NCBI GenBank assembly: GCA_933207985.1
Contig: OW240913.1
Coordinates: 323,650,512-323,714,511, forward strand
DNA from: Pelobates cultripes
Taxonomy: Eukaryota; Chordata; Amphibia; Anura; Pelobatidae
Length of the DNA: 64,000 nt
Direction of reading: 5' to 3'
Shown: piece after piece, positions 31,641-42,406 of the stretch
Layout of the letters: each line of letters starts with the position of its first letter
How positions within the stretch are numbered: position 1 is the first letter of the stretch
Made by a program: the position numbers and the translations under genes
Notes under the pieces: generated by a model
Seen by the model: the letters and a program-made list of their open reading frames with translations, nothing else
The model's database searches: none
Told to the model about the DNA's origin: nothing

Positions 31641-32115
31641 TGTTGGGCACAAGTAACCGGGCAGGGAGCCAGCAAAAGAGCGGGAAACAGGTAAGTATAA
31701 ATGCAGCTGAGCAGGTTGATTCCCTGTCAGCTGTTATTGACAGGACGAGAGAAGCTTGGACAGACCCACCCACCCTACCCTATTTGTTTAACTTTTGTAT
31801 AAGTATTGTCGTGGTGTTTGAAGCTTGGGGGCAAAGTCATCCTCAGGTGCAAGTTCTGGGGAAAGACATATGGTATTTTTGGTGGTATGTTTCAGCTATG
31901 TCTGACTGGCAATTAAGTGGTGGTGAAAAGTTTTAAGTTAAGTGAAAAAGTTTTCAAGTTAAGTGAAAAGTTGGTGGAGAGGTTACCGTTATCAAGTATG
32001 GTGTTATGCCCCATGTTTCAAGCTTTAATAAACATCAGGGCCAAGCCCATTGAGAAAAAATAAACGGTGTCTGTGTTATTGTGTGGTCTTTATTCGAATT
32101 TTTGCCTACCGGACA
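31641..32115 (+). mobile_element. Probable Copia LTR
   Basis: The segment starts TGTTGGGCAC and precedes a Copia gag frame at 32117. It contains AATAAA (within AAAAAATAAACGG near 32058) followed by a GTGT/T-rich stretch, fitting a polyadenylation region. The end is approximate. A standard primer-binding site could not be recognised between LTR and gag, so the junction may be damaged. Confidence 0.5.
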
Positions 32116-32116
32116 T

Positions 32117-32702
32117 ATGGCAACAGGTTATAGGCCCAGGAGTGATGCAGAAAACCGATGGAGCAGGCTTTGCTTTAATGGAGATGAAAAGAATTATGAA
32201 TTTTGGGAGACTAAATTCTTGGGACATCTGAGGTTGCTGAAACTCAAAGAAACCATCCTGAGTGTGTCTGCAGACGCTGAAGGTGAGGATGAAGATCACA
32301 GTAAGAACGAGGAAGCATATGCTGAATTAATTCAATATTTAGATGATAAAAGTTTATTTGAGAGAAGTAGCTGATGATGGAAGAAAATCGCTTAAAATAT
32401 TAAGAGACTATTATGCAGGTAAAGGAAAGCCCCGCATAATTAGTTTATACACTGAACTAACATCTCTTCAGAAGTCTGTAAATGAGAGTGTGACAGACTA
32501 TATTATACGTGCAGAGACAGCTATTACAGCACTGAGAAATGCTGGAAAAACATTAAGTGATGGACTGTTGATTGAAATGATTTTGAAAAATTTGCCTGAA
32601 TCATTTAAACTGTTTGCCATCCACATTACACTGGGAGATGGGAAAGTAACTTTTGCACAGTTTAAAACACAGCTGAAACGTTTTGAGGATACTGAAAAAT
32701 AC
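32117..32702 (+). pseudogene. Copia gag fragment
   Basis: The Met at 32117 opens RWSRLCFNGDEKNYEFWETK, the start typical of Copia gag. After a frameshift near 32350, the text continues [65 protein letters not shown] and [14 protein letters not shown]. This is the UBN2-type gag core of vertebrate Copia elements. It ends before the zinc knuckle. Protease, integrase and RT are missing, and piggyBac copy 3 begins shortly after at 32812. Confidence 0.85.
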
Positions 32703-33090
32703 TAGTGCAAATGATGATGATGTATATTTATTTATTTTTGGGGGTCAAAAAACATTTTCTAATTTTTTTTTTATCCTTTGTGTCAGTCGCAGCAACCCAA
32801 ATCTCCCTTAACCCTTTTCCTGCTGTCGTGATCACTATACTGTACAGTATATCTGCTGTACAGTACTGTATCAGTGATCACTGTGATCAGATGGCTCTCT
32901 GATCAGACTGACCTTTTTTTAGGGTTATTTTTTATAGATCTAAAAATAACCCTTTCAGTGTACTGATTGCAGCTGCCTATACTGTGATCAGTACATTTAT
33001 ATTATTTTTTGAGGGCGGTTGGTAGGTGTTAGGCAGGTAGATAATTAATTACCCCCTTAGTATATAAATTAATTAATTAGTCCCCCTAGA

Positions 33091-34537
33091 ATGGCACGTC
33101 GCTACTCAGCCGAAGAGGCGTATGCCATTCTGGCAGGCAGTGATACTGACACTCTGCAAGACAGTGACACCATCACTGCCTCTGACATTGAGCCTCTGCG
33201 TGAGACCTCAAGTGATGGTGCCACCACTCCGAAGAGGACGCTCAGCAAGCCCAATGCCAGACGGCGACTGGGTGGCTCCAAACATGAGGGCCCAAGAACT
33301 ACCGCTGTTCACTGTTTCACTTGGCATCACTGTAACAGTGGACGACTGCGAGCCAATTCGTTTTTTTGAGCTCTTTATGTCAGACGATATATTTGAGCTC
33401 ACGGCTCAGCAAACTAATTTGTTTGCCATGCAGTACCTCTCTGCACATCCAGGGTCACATCACGGTCGCACGAATATGTGGAGACCCACGGATGTCGCAG
33501 AGATGAAGCGGTTTTGGGCTTTAACCCTAAAGATGGGTATAGTTAAAAAGCCCAGTATCAGGTCCTACTGGAGCAAGAAACACATCCTGGCTACCCCTCT
33601 TTTCCCTGAGGTTATGTTGAGGGATCGCTAACTGCAACTGCTGCGCTTCCTTCATTTTAATGATAACTCACTGTGTCCCCCTAGAAACGACCCACTGTTT
33701 GACAGGCTCTATAAAATTCGGCCCTTTATCCAACTCCTGTCAGACAAATTTTCTGAAAATTATGTCCCGGATAAAGATATAAAGATATTTCAATTGACGA
33801 GTCCCTTATGAAATTTAAAGGTCGACTGATATTTAAGCAATTTATTCCATCTAAGCGGTCCCGATATGGCGTTAAATTTTATAAATTATACGAATCCTGT
33901 ACTGGTTACACATGGGTGTTTCGCATTTACCAGGGGAAGGATAGCCATCTTGACCCACCAGGATGCCCTGATTCTGTGGGTACAAGTGGCAAGATTGTTT
34001 GGGATCTAATCCTTCCCTTGTTGAATAAGGGATATAGGCTATGGGTTGACAATTATTATACCAGTATTGAATTATTTAAAAATTTATATTGCTTTGAAAC
34101 CATAGCCTGTGGCACAGTGAGGAAGAATCGCAGGGGTTTCCCCCAAGCCCTGGCAAGAGGCAGAAGCAGTAGAGGTTCCTCTTCAGCTCTCCGCCAGAAT
34201 GAGTTGCTTGCTCTTCGCTTCAGAGATAGGAAAGATGTATACATGCTGTCAACGATGCAAGACGAAAGTACAGTGCCAGTGTCTTTGAGGTAGCACTGAG
34301 CATCTGGAAAAGCCGAAGTGCATTGTAAACTACAGCAAGTTTATGGGGGGAGTAGACTTGGCTGACCAATGCATACAGCCCTATCTGGTGAACCGAAAAA
34401 CTAGGACCTGGTACAAGAAAATTGCAATCTACATGAGCCAGATTACAATTTTCAATGCCTATGTCCTCTATACAAAAGAGGTCATCGGTAGGCCCTGGCC
34501 TTTCCTCGAATTCACATTAAGCCAGCAAAAAATTTAA
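33091..34537 (+). pseudogene. piggyBac transposase with readable catalytic triad
   Basis: The ATG at 33091 opens MARRYSAEEAYAIL and an acidic region. After a shift come FFELFMSDDIFELTAQQTN, FWALTLKMGIVKKP and RSYWSKKH. The three catalytic aspartates are all present: IDESLMKFKG (about 33795), LWVDNYYTSIELF (about 34045) and GGVDLADQCIQPY (about 34345). Breaks: a frame change near 33270, TAA at 33629, an 8-bp direct duplication AAAGATAT at about 33774-33789 that shifts frame just before the first Asp, and a stop at 34291. The C-terminal cysteine-rich domain is not seen. It is closest to PGBD4-like vertebrate proteins by wording. Confidence 0.88.
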
Positions 34538-34599
34538 TTTATCTGACTAAAAAGACAAAAATCAAAGTAGAAATCGCTACATGGGCCCATCATTTCTGT

Positions 34600-35540
34600 T
34601 AAAATGGCTAGACCAAACATCTCAAATTATGCCATTTGTTATATTCTGGGATGCCTACTTTTGAAAATGGTATGCCATAACGATGGAAATGTTATTACCC
34701 AGGCTGCCATACTCTCTGGAAAGCCACATAGGCCTAGAAAATCACTTTGTCAAATCTCCAACTTTGAAAAGGACATCTAATATTTTTGTCCCCGTGACTT
34801 CCCCCCAAAACAGAAAATCTAATACATGGGGGTACTGTTACAGTCAGGAGACAATGTTAAATACAAATAGTGAGGCTTTGTTGCAATAACCCATATCAGG
34901 AATATGAAATGTCCTGTGAAAAGTGAGTTCATGTGTGTGAAAAAGCACAAATAAAGCTATAACCACTATGTGGGCCCTTCATTTCTGATAAAGTGGTTAG
35001 ACCAAACATCTTACAATGCACCATTTTATACTCTGGGTTGCCTACTTTTGAAAATGATATGCCATAATAGTGGAAATGTTCTTACCCAGGCTGCCATGCT
35101 CTCTCAAATACTATATAGGCCCATAAAATCACTTTGCCAAATTTCAATGTAAAAAAGCATAAATGGATAAGGTGTATATATGACCCTGTAACTTTCCAAA
35201 ACCCCATAAAACCTATACATGGGGGTACCTTGGCGCTGGTGAGACATCACTGAACAGAACTAGGAGTGATTCAGGGCAGTAAACTATATACTAACAATAT
35301 TATCAGTGAAAGTACAGTTTTTATATGAAAAATGCAAACAAAAACGCTAAATTTGGCTAGGGTTTGTGTCCAAGTGGCTACTACAAAAGACTGGGCATTC
35401 CCCATTTTGAATACCCTGGGATGTCTACTTTTTCAAATGGTATGCCACGATGGGGGTAATTTTCATTTCTTGGCTGCCATACGGTCTCAAAGGCAACATA
35501 GGCCACGCAAACCAATCAAATTTGGTAAACTCAAGACAAG
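34600..35540 (+). repeat. About 385-bp repeats in piggyBac 3' UTR
   Basis: The sentence TGGGATGCCTACTTTTGAAA, ATGGTATGCCATAA and GGCTGCCATACTCTCT recurs with landmarks at 34653, 35040 and 35423. The third copy resembles the version in the dispersed TTAA elements (9750, 18180, 52890). These units supplied much of the non-autonomous family in this window. Confidence 0.8.
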
Positions 35541-35542
35541 GT

Positions 35543-37209
35543 GCTGCAGCAACTAAAGAAACAAAGCTCCAGGGCCTGACAAGTACTTAAGGAACTAAGT
35601 GTAGAAATAAGTGAACCTCTGTTTTTAATCTTTCAAGATTCTTTTCTTTCAGGAAGTGTTCCGGAGGATTGGAGGAAGGCAGATGTGGTTCCTATATTCA
35701 AAAAGGGTTCAAAATCCTTGCCTGGAAATTATAGACTGTGAGCTTAACTTCTGTGGCTGGGAAAATATTTGAAAGGTTATTAAGGGATAATATTCAAGAA
35801 TTCCTTGAGAAGAACATGGTTATCATCAAAATTCAGCACGGTTTTATGAAGCACAGGTCATGTCAAACTAACTTGATTGCGTTCTACGAAGAAGTAAGTA
35901 GTATAGATCAGGGTGTTGCAGTGAATGTGATCTATTTGGATTTTGCCAAGGCATTTGATACAGTTCCACACAACAAATTAGTGTTCGAACTCAAGGAAAT
36001 CGGTCTAGATGAAAATGCTTGTTCTTGGGTGGAACATTGGCTTAAAAACAGAGTACAAAGAGTTGTCATTAATGGTAAATTTTCAAGCTGGACAGAGGTG
36101 GCAAGTGGTGTCCCTCAGGGGTCTGTCCTGGGATCCCTTCTCTTTAACATGTTTATAAATGATCTTGAAGACAGCATTGAAAGTCATGTTTCAGTGCTTG
36201 CAGATGACACAAAACTCTGTAAAATAATACAATGTGAGCAAGATATTACTTTGCTGCAGATGGATTTAGATAGACTGGGGGACTGGGCACTCAAATGTCA
36301 GATGAAATTAAATGTTGAAAAATGCAAAGTTATGCACTTTGGCATAAAGAATGCACAAACAACGTATACCCCTTAATGGAAGCGAATCAGAGATAACAAC
36401 ACACGAAAAGGACTTGGGAATTGTTATAGACAACAAACTATGCAACAACATGCAATGTCAATCAGCAGTGGCCTAGGCCAGTAAGGTATTGTCATGCATG
36501 AAAAAGGGCATTCATTCTCGGGACGAGAATATCATTTTGCCTCTTTATAAATAACTGGTAAGACCATATATTGAATATGCTGTGCAATTTTGGACACCTG
36601 TTCTAAAGAAGGATATTATGGCACTAGAAAAAGTGCAGAGACGGGCTACAAAATTAATAAAAGGAATGGAACATATCAGCTATGAAGAAAGGTTAACAAA
36701 TTTAAACCTATTTAGTTTAGAAAAACGTCGCCTGAGAGGGGATATGATAACATTATACAAATATATTCTGGGCCAATACAATTTGTGTGGAAATCTATTC
36801 ACAAACCGGACTTTACATAGTACACAAGGTCATACGTTTAGACTGGAAGAAAGAAGATTTAATCTAAGGCAAAGGAAAGGTTTTTTTTTTTTGGTTTTTT
36901 TTTACTGTAAGAACAATAAGGATGTTGAATTCTCTGCCTGAAGAAGTGGTTTTATCAGAGTCCATACAGATGTTCAAACAGCTACTAGATGAATACTTGC
37001 AAAAACAGAATATTCAAGGATATAATCTTTCAACTGCTTGATCCAAGGATAAATCTGACTGCCATTCTGGGGTCAAGAAGGAATTTTTTTCCTAGCTTGT
37101 TGCAAAATTTTGCTTCAAACTGGGTTTTTTGCCTTCTTTTGGATCAACAGCAAAAAACAATGTGAGGAAGGCTGAACTTGATGGACGCAAGTCTCTTTTC
37201 AGCTATGTA
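35543..37209 (+). mobile_element. CR1-like LINE, 5' truncated
   Basis: The copy starts within the RT coding region and runs to a standard CR1-type 3' UTR. That UTR includes AACTGCTTGATCCAAGG, CTGGGGTCAAGAAGGAATTT, GGCTGAACTTGATGGACG, and the terminal CAGCTATGTAACTAT. It is fused on the left to piggyBac copy 3 and on the right to a tandem array. Confidence 0.9.
35560..36930 (+). pseudogene. CR1-like RT and C-terminal domain
   Basis: Readable in order: SLTSVAGKIFERLL, VIYLDFAKAFDTVPHNKL, ASGVPQGSVLGSLLFNMFIN, SVLADDTKL (the catalytic ADD is intact) and MKLNVEKCKVMHFG. After a shift come KDLGIVIDNKL, YIEYAVQFWTPVLKKDI and LEKVQRRATKLIKG, then SLEKRRLRGDMITLYKYI and FTNRTLHSTQGH, the CR1 C-terminus. 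The endonuclease and ORF1 are missing by 5' truncation. Stops near 36376 and 36470 and a frame change near 36560 disable it. Confidence 0.92.
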
Positions 37210-38865
37210 ACTATATCTAAGAGTCAAATAGAAGCGTCAAATATTGTGGTTACATCAGTTTTAAAAAGTCAATTTTTTTTGGTGCTAAATAGTACATTAG
37301 TGGGGTGCACTTCATATCTGAGAGTCAAATACTGCTATCACATTGCAGTTTTAAAACTTAAAATTGAGAGTCAAATAGAAGCGTCAAATACGGCTGTCAC
37401 ATTGCAGTTTTAAAACTTAAAATGTTTTGGGTGCTAAAAAGTACATTAGTGGGGTGCTCTTCATATCTGAGAGTCAAATAGAAGCGTCAAATACTGCGGT
37501 TACAGCGCAGTTGTAAACATTCTAATTGTTTTGGTGCTAATCTGCTAAATAGTACATTAGTGGGGTGCACTTCATATCTGAGAGTCAAATAGAAGTGTCA
37601 AATAGTGCGCTTACAGCGCAGTTGTAAAAATTCTAATTGTTTTGCTGCTAAACTGCTAAACAGTACATATTGGGCGTGCTCTTCATATCTGAGAGTCAAA
37701 TAGTGCGCTTACAGCGCAATTGTAAAAATTCTAATTGTTTTGCTGCTAAACTGCTAAATAGTACATATTGGGCGTGCTCTTTATATCTGAGAGTCAAATA
37801 GAAGCGTCAAATAGTGAGGTTACATTGCAATTGTAAACATTCTAATTGGCTGCTAAACTACATTTTGGGCGTGCTCTTCATATCTGAGAGTCAAATAGAA
37901 GCGTCAAATAGTGCGGTTACAGCGCAATTGTAAACATTCTTATTTTCTGGGTGCTAATCTGCTAAATAGTACATTAGTGGTGTGCACTTCATATCTGAGT
38001 CAAATAGAAGTGTCAAATAGTATGCTTACAGCGCAGTTGTAAACATTCTAATTGTTTTGCTGCTAAACTGCTAAATAGTACATTTTGGGCGTGCTCCTCA
38101 TATCTGAGAGTCAAATAAAAGGGGCAAATAGTGCGGTTACAGCGCAATTGTAAACATTCTTATTTTCTGGGTGCTAATCTGCTAAATAGTACATTAGTGG
38201 GGTGCACTTCATATCTGAGAGTCAAACAGAAGCGTCAAATAGTGCGGTTACAGCGCAGTTGTAAACATTCTAATTGTTTTTGGTGCTAAATAGTACATTT
38301 TGGGCATGCTCTTCATATCTGAGAGTCAATTAGAAGCGTCAAATAGTGCGGTTACAGTGCAATTGTAAACATTCTTATTTTCTGGGTGTTAATCTGCTAA
38401 ATAGTACTTTAGTGGGGTGCACTTCATATCTGAGAGTCAAATAGAAGCGTCAAATAGTGCGCTTACAGCGCAGTTGTAAACATTCTAATTGTTTTGCTTC
38501 TTAACGGCTAAATAGTACATATTGGGCGTGCTCTTCATATCGGAGAGTGAAATAGAAGCGTCAAATAGTGCGCTTACAGCACAGTTGTAAACATTCTAAT
38601 TGTTTTGCTGCTAAACTGCAAAATAGTACATTTTGGGCGTGCTCTTCATATCGGAGTCAAATAGTGCAGTTACAGCGCAGTTGTAAAAATTCTTATTTTA
38701 TGGGTGCTAATCTGCTTAATAGTAAATATGGGGCGTGCTCTTCATATCTGAGAGTCAAATAGAAGCGTCAAATAGTGCTGTGACAGCATTTTTTAAACAT
38801 TCCATTTTTTTGGCTGCTAAATAGTACATTTGCGGCCTGCGGTGCACTTCATATACGACAGTCAA
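37210..38865 (+). repeat. Tandem array, modal period 111 bp (about 15 units)
   Basis: The marker TCATATCTGAGAGTCAAATA recurs near 37312, 37461, 37572, 37683, 37781, 37878, 37989, 38098, 38209, 38313, 38424, 38534, 38645, 38742 and 38849. Most steps are 109-111 bp; several are 97-98 bp where an AGAAGCGTCAAATA segment is absent. Units ending GGGGTGCAC and GGGCGTGCTC partly alternate. The unit resembles the array in hAT copy 2 (TCATATCTGGTGTCACAATA), and degenerate hAT sequence follows it. Confidence 0.95.
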
Positions 38866-39788
38866 ATAGAACCGACAAATACCAAAATAACAATATTGTA
38901 ATTCGGGGGCAATACCCTCAAAGTCAAACTGAGAGGTCGGTTTATAGGGAAAACTGTTGCCTGGATACAATTCTAAAACAATTTCCATATGTCCTTTGCA
39001 GACTTTACATGCTGGAAAAACACAGGCAAGGAGGGCAGACCGGCAAGGAGGGCAGGGTTGAGGATGATGTGGAGATCAAGGTCATGCGAGTGACGTGTGC
39101 AGTTTGGAGGAAGAGGCGCTGGTCGCACAGAGGCACCAGCACAGCATAAGAGGGAGCAGGGTGCAAATGCGGAGCGGCCGTCCCCTAACGCTCGCCGGCA
39201 TGTATTATCTTTAGAATTCCCTGTTATCAAAGTAACAGGTGGAGTGATAAAAGGAACCATAACAGATTTAACGAGCCATTCGCAGTTTCGCAGTCCGGTG
39301 ACTGGAACCCAGACAATGTCTCGGGGAGGCGGTCGGACGACCGGGACTCAGTATGCCTGATGTTGAAGTTAGGAGTCACAGTGTGGAATAGATTAGCAGG
39401 GTCTAGTGCAGGGTAACCGCATGCCACCTGGTGTTGAGCACCAGCGTTTGTGCGGCCACATACCAGAACCCTGATGCAGCTTCAGTATAGAGTACTGGAT
39501 ACCAGAAGCCATCACCAGACTGACCCACAACTTGGAACAGGATGTGACACTCGCCCTGTCTGCGCTGCATCGTAACTTTGGCCTTCCCGCTCACCGCCTC
39601 ATATGTGACGTGACCACAAGGTGGATCTCCACCTTGCACATGCTGGAGAGCCTAGCAGCAGCAGCAGGCGATAGTGGAGTTTCAGCTGCAGCACGCACAG
39701 GTCAGTCGCTGTGCACCAGACTTGCCCTGCAATTAATCGGAGTTAAAGGATTTCAAGTGGACTCATTACAATTACAGGGCCTCTAAAG

Positions 39789-39985
39789 AAGTTATTTGTC
39801 ATCACTACCTTCCCTTGTCGGGAGTGGGTCATTTGCGCGCCTGCTGCCTTCCTTGCATGTGGTAGCCGTTGCTCAGTCTCCCTCTCAGGAATCGAACCGA
39901 TTCCCCGTTACTCGTGGTCTCCATGGTAGGCGAAGTAAATGGCATCAAAAGTTGATATGGATGACATACGAATACGTCGTCGCCT
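39789..39985 (-). pseudogene. 18S rRNA fragment, degenerate
   Basis: Read on the minus strand, the stretch contains TATCAACTTTTGATG, CCTACCATGGAGACCACGAG, TAACGGGGAATC, GGTTCGATTCC, AACGGCTACCACATGCAAGG, AAGGCAGCAGGCGCGCAAAT and ACCCACTCCCGAC. These are the highly conserved 18S segments in the right order, with scattered substitutions and small gaps. About 200 nt are represented, from the 5' domain. It is far from any rDNA unit and not functional. The boundary toward the gag fragment is approximate. Confidence 0.88.
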
Positions 39986-39989
39986 TGTC

Positions 39990-40625
39990 GTTGGGGAGCC
40001 CATTGAAAACGTGCTCTAGCATGACGAGCTGAGAGATCTCCTCCGGGAACTTGGCTTGATGGGAGTTGAGTCAGTTCTGAGTGGCCCTTGTGATGAAGCA
40101 TGCCCACTCCGCATGGGATTCCTTCTCCCCTTTCAGTGTCTCCCTAAACTTTCGGCGGTATTGCTCGGGGGTGACCGCATACCAGGCCAGGAGGATTTGG
40201 GTAATAAAGGGATAGTCTCTGATCTGCTCTTCTGGTACAGCCCGGTAAATATCCGCTGCCTTCCCCACTAGTTTGCTGGCCAGGATGGTGGCCCAGTCGC
40301 TGGGGTCCACATCTTGGAGTAGGCACTGTCGCTCAGTCTTGTAAAAAGTAATCGATGCCTTCTTCTGCTTCCTTGAAGTCTTTGAAGGCATTGTATGGTA
40401 GCTTGTGGGCCAGGGTGGTTGTGCTTCCTGGCGCCCTCTGCTCCCTTCTTTCTTCAACTGGGTTTATGGAGGTAGCCCTGTCTATTGGCAAGGACATAGG
40501 CTTGCACCTCCAAAAAGGTCCTGCTGACAATCTCCTCTGAGGGTGGTTCTCGGTAATATGCCAGGCGCTGTTACACCTGCATGCGCACTTCCTCCTCATC
40601 TCTTGATGCTGCTCGCCTGTGTGCA
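39990..40625 (-). pseudogene. Gypsy-type gag fragment (SCAN-like capsid)
   Basis: Two overlapping minus-strand frames, joined by a shift near 40350, read AFKDFKEAEEGIDYFLQDF-like, CLLQDVDPSDWATILASKL, GKAADIYRAVPEEQIRDYP, LLAWYAVTPEQYRRKFRETL and KGEKESHAEWACFITRA. This matches the capsid region of Gypsy elements related to vertebrate SCAN domains. The rest of the element is absent; the 18S fragment follows directly at its 3' side. Confidence 0.8.
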
Positions 40626-41785
40626 CTGCAGCGTAACTTCGGCCTTCCCACTCACCGCCTCATGAGACTGTGTGAGCAGCAGCAGGCGATAGTGGAGTTT
40701 CAGCTGCAGCACGCACGGGTCAGTCGTTCTGCGGAACAGAGTTGTTTTTCTTTATATGTCCCAATATTTTGTAGGCTACCGTTTATATAAATATATAAAA
40801 CAGTGTTGGCTACCTCCTCCTCCACCGCTGCTTCCAACTACCCCGCCACGGTCACCGCCTCCTCAACCTATGGGTCACTTAGTATAAACTATGTACACAA
40901 TAGCAGAGGCTTGTGAAAGCCTTTTCTCCATGAATCAGGAGTTGAGCTCAGTTTGAACAATGAAAGAGAATACCCTGCACTCCAACCCTCTCAAATTGAT
41001 AATTCTGGTGATCCTCCTGACAGCCATGCTTTAGATTTTGATTGATGTTCTTCCAAAGCTAAAATCAAAGATTCCATCTAGTGCTATTTTATGGCTCAGC
41101 TGTATTTAAAATTTTTGTTATTTTAAGTGATTTCCCTATCCACATTTGTTTGCAGGGCTCTTGTCCTACTCTTACCCCCATTTTACTTCCTCTAGCCCTT
41201 TCCAGGACTTTTTTAGAGGCATTTTTGTGGCCAAAAGTTAGGGTCCCCATTGACTGGGGTTGGGGTTAGGGTTCGGGGTCAAGTTCGATCCCGAACACAG
41301 ACTTTCTTTCAAAGTTCGGCCGAACCCGTCGGACCCAACACTCCAGGTGTCCGCTGAACTCTAATCAGGAGATATCAAGCAATGAAATTATATGTAAAAA
41401 AAATATATAAAAGTGAATAAATAAGAAAAAAATAATATTTAAAATAAGAATATTTTTTTCAAAACAGTATTGTTTTAAGATAAGATATGAGTAAGGGAAC
41501 CTTTTCCATTTTACAAGATAATATATTAAAGTGACAGTGACACCCTTAATAAAATAAAGATGATGACCACAACTACTTTATCTTAAAATTATAATACATG
41601 CTAAAAACGTGAAACAATTGTTTTTAAAAAAAAAGTTGATATATAAAGTGCGTAAGTGAAGCTCTCCTATTTTCAAATGTGTCAAGTGCATATAAAATGA
41701 ATAACACTACAATTAATCTGGTGTAAAAATACAATTAAGTATACTATTAGGTAGCAGCAATAGAAGAATAAAATGACAAGTTTAA

Positions 41786-41853
41786 CCCCTTAAGGACCAA
41801 ACTTCTGGAATAAAAGGGAATCATGACGTCACATGTCATGTGTCCTTAAGGGG
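41786..41853. mobile_element. 68-bp TTAA miniature palindrome, copy 1
   Basis: TTAA flanks lie at 41782-41785 and 41854-41857. The ends CCCCTTAAGGACCAAAC and GTGTCCTTAAGGGG are inverted; the middle is TTCTGGAATAAAAGGGAATC then TGACGTCACATGTCATG. The termini equal those of the larger piggyBac-derived elements. Confidence 0.9.
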
Positions 41854-42034
41854 TTAAATAAAGTGCTAATATACTAATAATGCAAAGTAAAGTAATATAA
41901 GGTGAAAAAAAAAATTAAATCCATGGCATAAATGTGCAGAAATTAATGACAAAGACATCCATTTAGGTGACACTTCATTTTAAAAGGTGGTTAAATGAAG
42001 AGCCAGCACCAAACAAATAAGGAATAGAAATCTG

Positions 42035-42050
<16 letters not shown>

Positions 42051-42077
<27 letters not shown>
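42051..42077. repeat. (TA)n tract next to poly-A and poly-T
   Basis: A short TA run is bordered by A and T homopolymers, just right of the fold of the Penelope 3' end. Confidence 0.9.
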
Positions 42078-42082
<5 letters not shown>

Positions 42083-42406
42083 GTAAATTTAACAACAATT
42101 TTAAAATAATTTCTTAAAGTAAGGGCATGACATCTTCAGAGTTTAAGCCTCTTGGGACTTGTTCGGTAATTTGGAATTTTATCTGGGATATGTTATGTTT
42201 GAACAGCAAAAAGTTGGCAGGAAGGGGAAGATTCACTAAACCAATCATTATCGTTGCTTTGTGCTTTAATAACCTATCCTTTAGGGGCGTGGTTTGACCA
42301 CCGACTTGAATGGCCGCCTTAGCCGAGAGCTCCCACACCATCCACCTAGCATCAAGCACCTGCCAACAGCATTGAACCTCACAAACAGCCCTAAACACAG
42401 CAGATA

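Larger units (their letters stand above)
32812..35540 (+). mobile_element. piggyBac element, copy 3 (most complete)
   Basis: After TTAA (32808-32811) the element starts CCCTTTTCCTGCTG. A 280-bp 5' UTR contains palindromic GATCACTATACTGTACAGTA and its echo. The transposase gene is at 33091-34537, and a 3' UTR is built from about three diverged repeats of 385 bp. The 3' terminus is missing because a CR1 LINE begins near 35543. Confidence 0.88.
39090..41365 (+). mobile_element. hAT copy 3, heavily degraded and rearranged
   Basis: Coding scraps include GAGRTEAPAQHKREQGAN (about 39115-39170), the variable N-terminal region. At 39500-39720 are LTHNLEQDVTLALSALHRNF, then VTTRWISTLHMLESL, matching hAT core text. 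A second version of the last scrap lies at 40605-40735 with a 45-bp deletion. The right end near 41241-41365 has the phrases GTCCCCATTGACTGGGG, AAAGTTCGGCCGAACCC and GTCCGCTGAACTC, like 3' ends of frog-type hAT repeats. The core is interrupted by 18S-like and gag-like sequence (39789-40600). Confidence 0.6.

Noticed and set aside
39789..39985. A functional rDNA unit
   Set aside because: Only about 200 nt of 18S is present, with substitutions, and no adjoining 18S, ITS or 28S sequence.
40071..40457. Host SCAN-domain gene
   Set aside because: The fragment lacks a start, zinc fingers and splice sites, has a frameshift, and matches Gypsy-type gag wording more closely.
41270..41290. Telomere-like repeat near GGGGTTAGGGTTCGGGG
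   Set aside because: Only one TTAGGG unit occurs; it is part of the hAT 3' end phrase.
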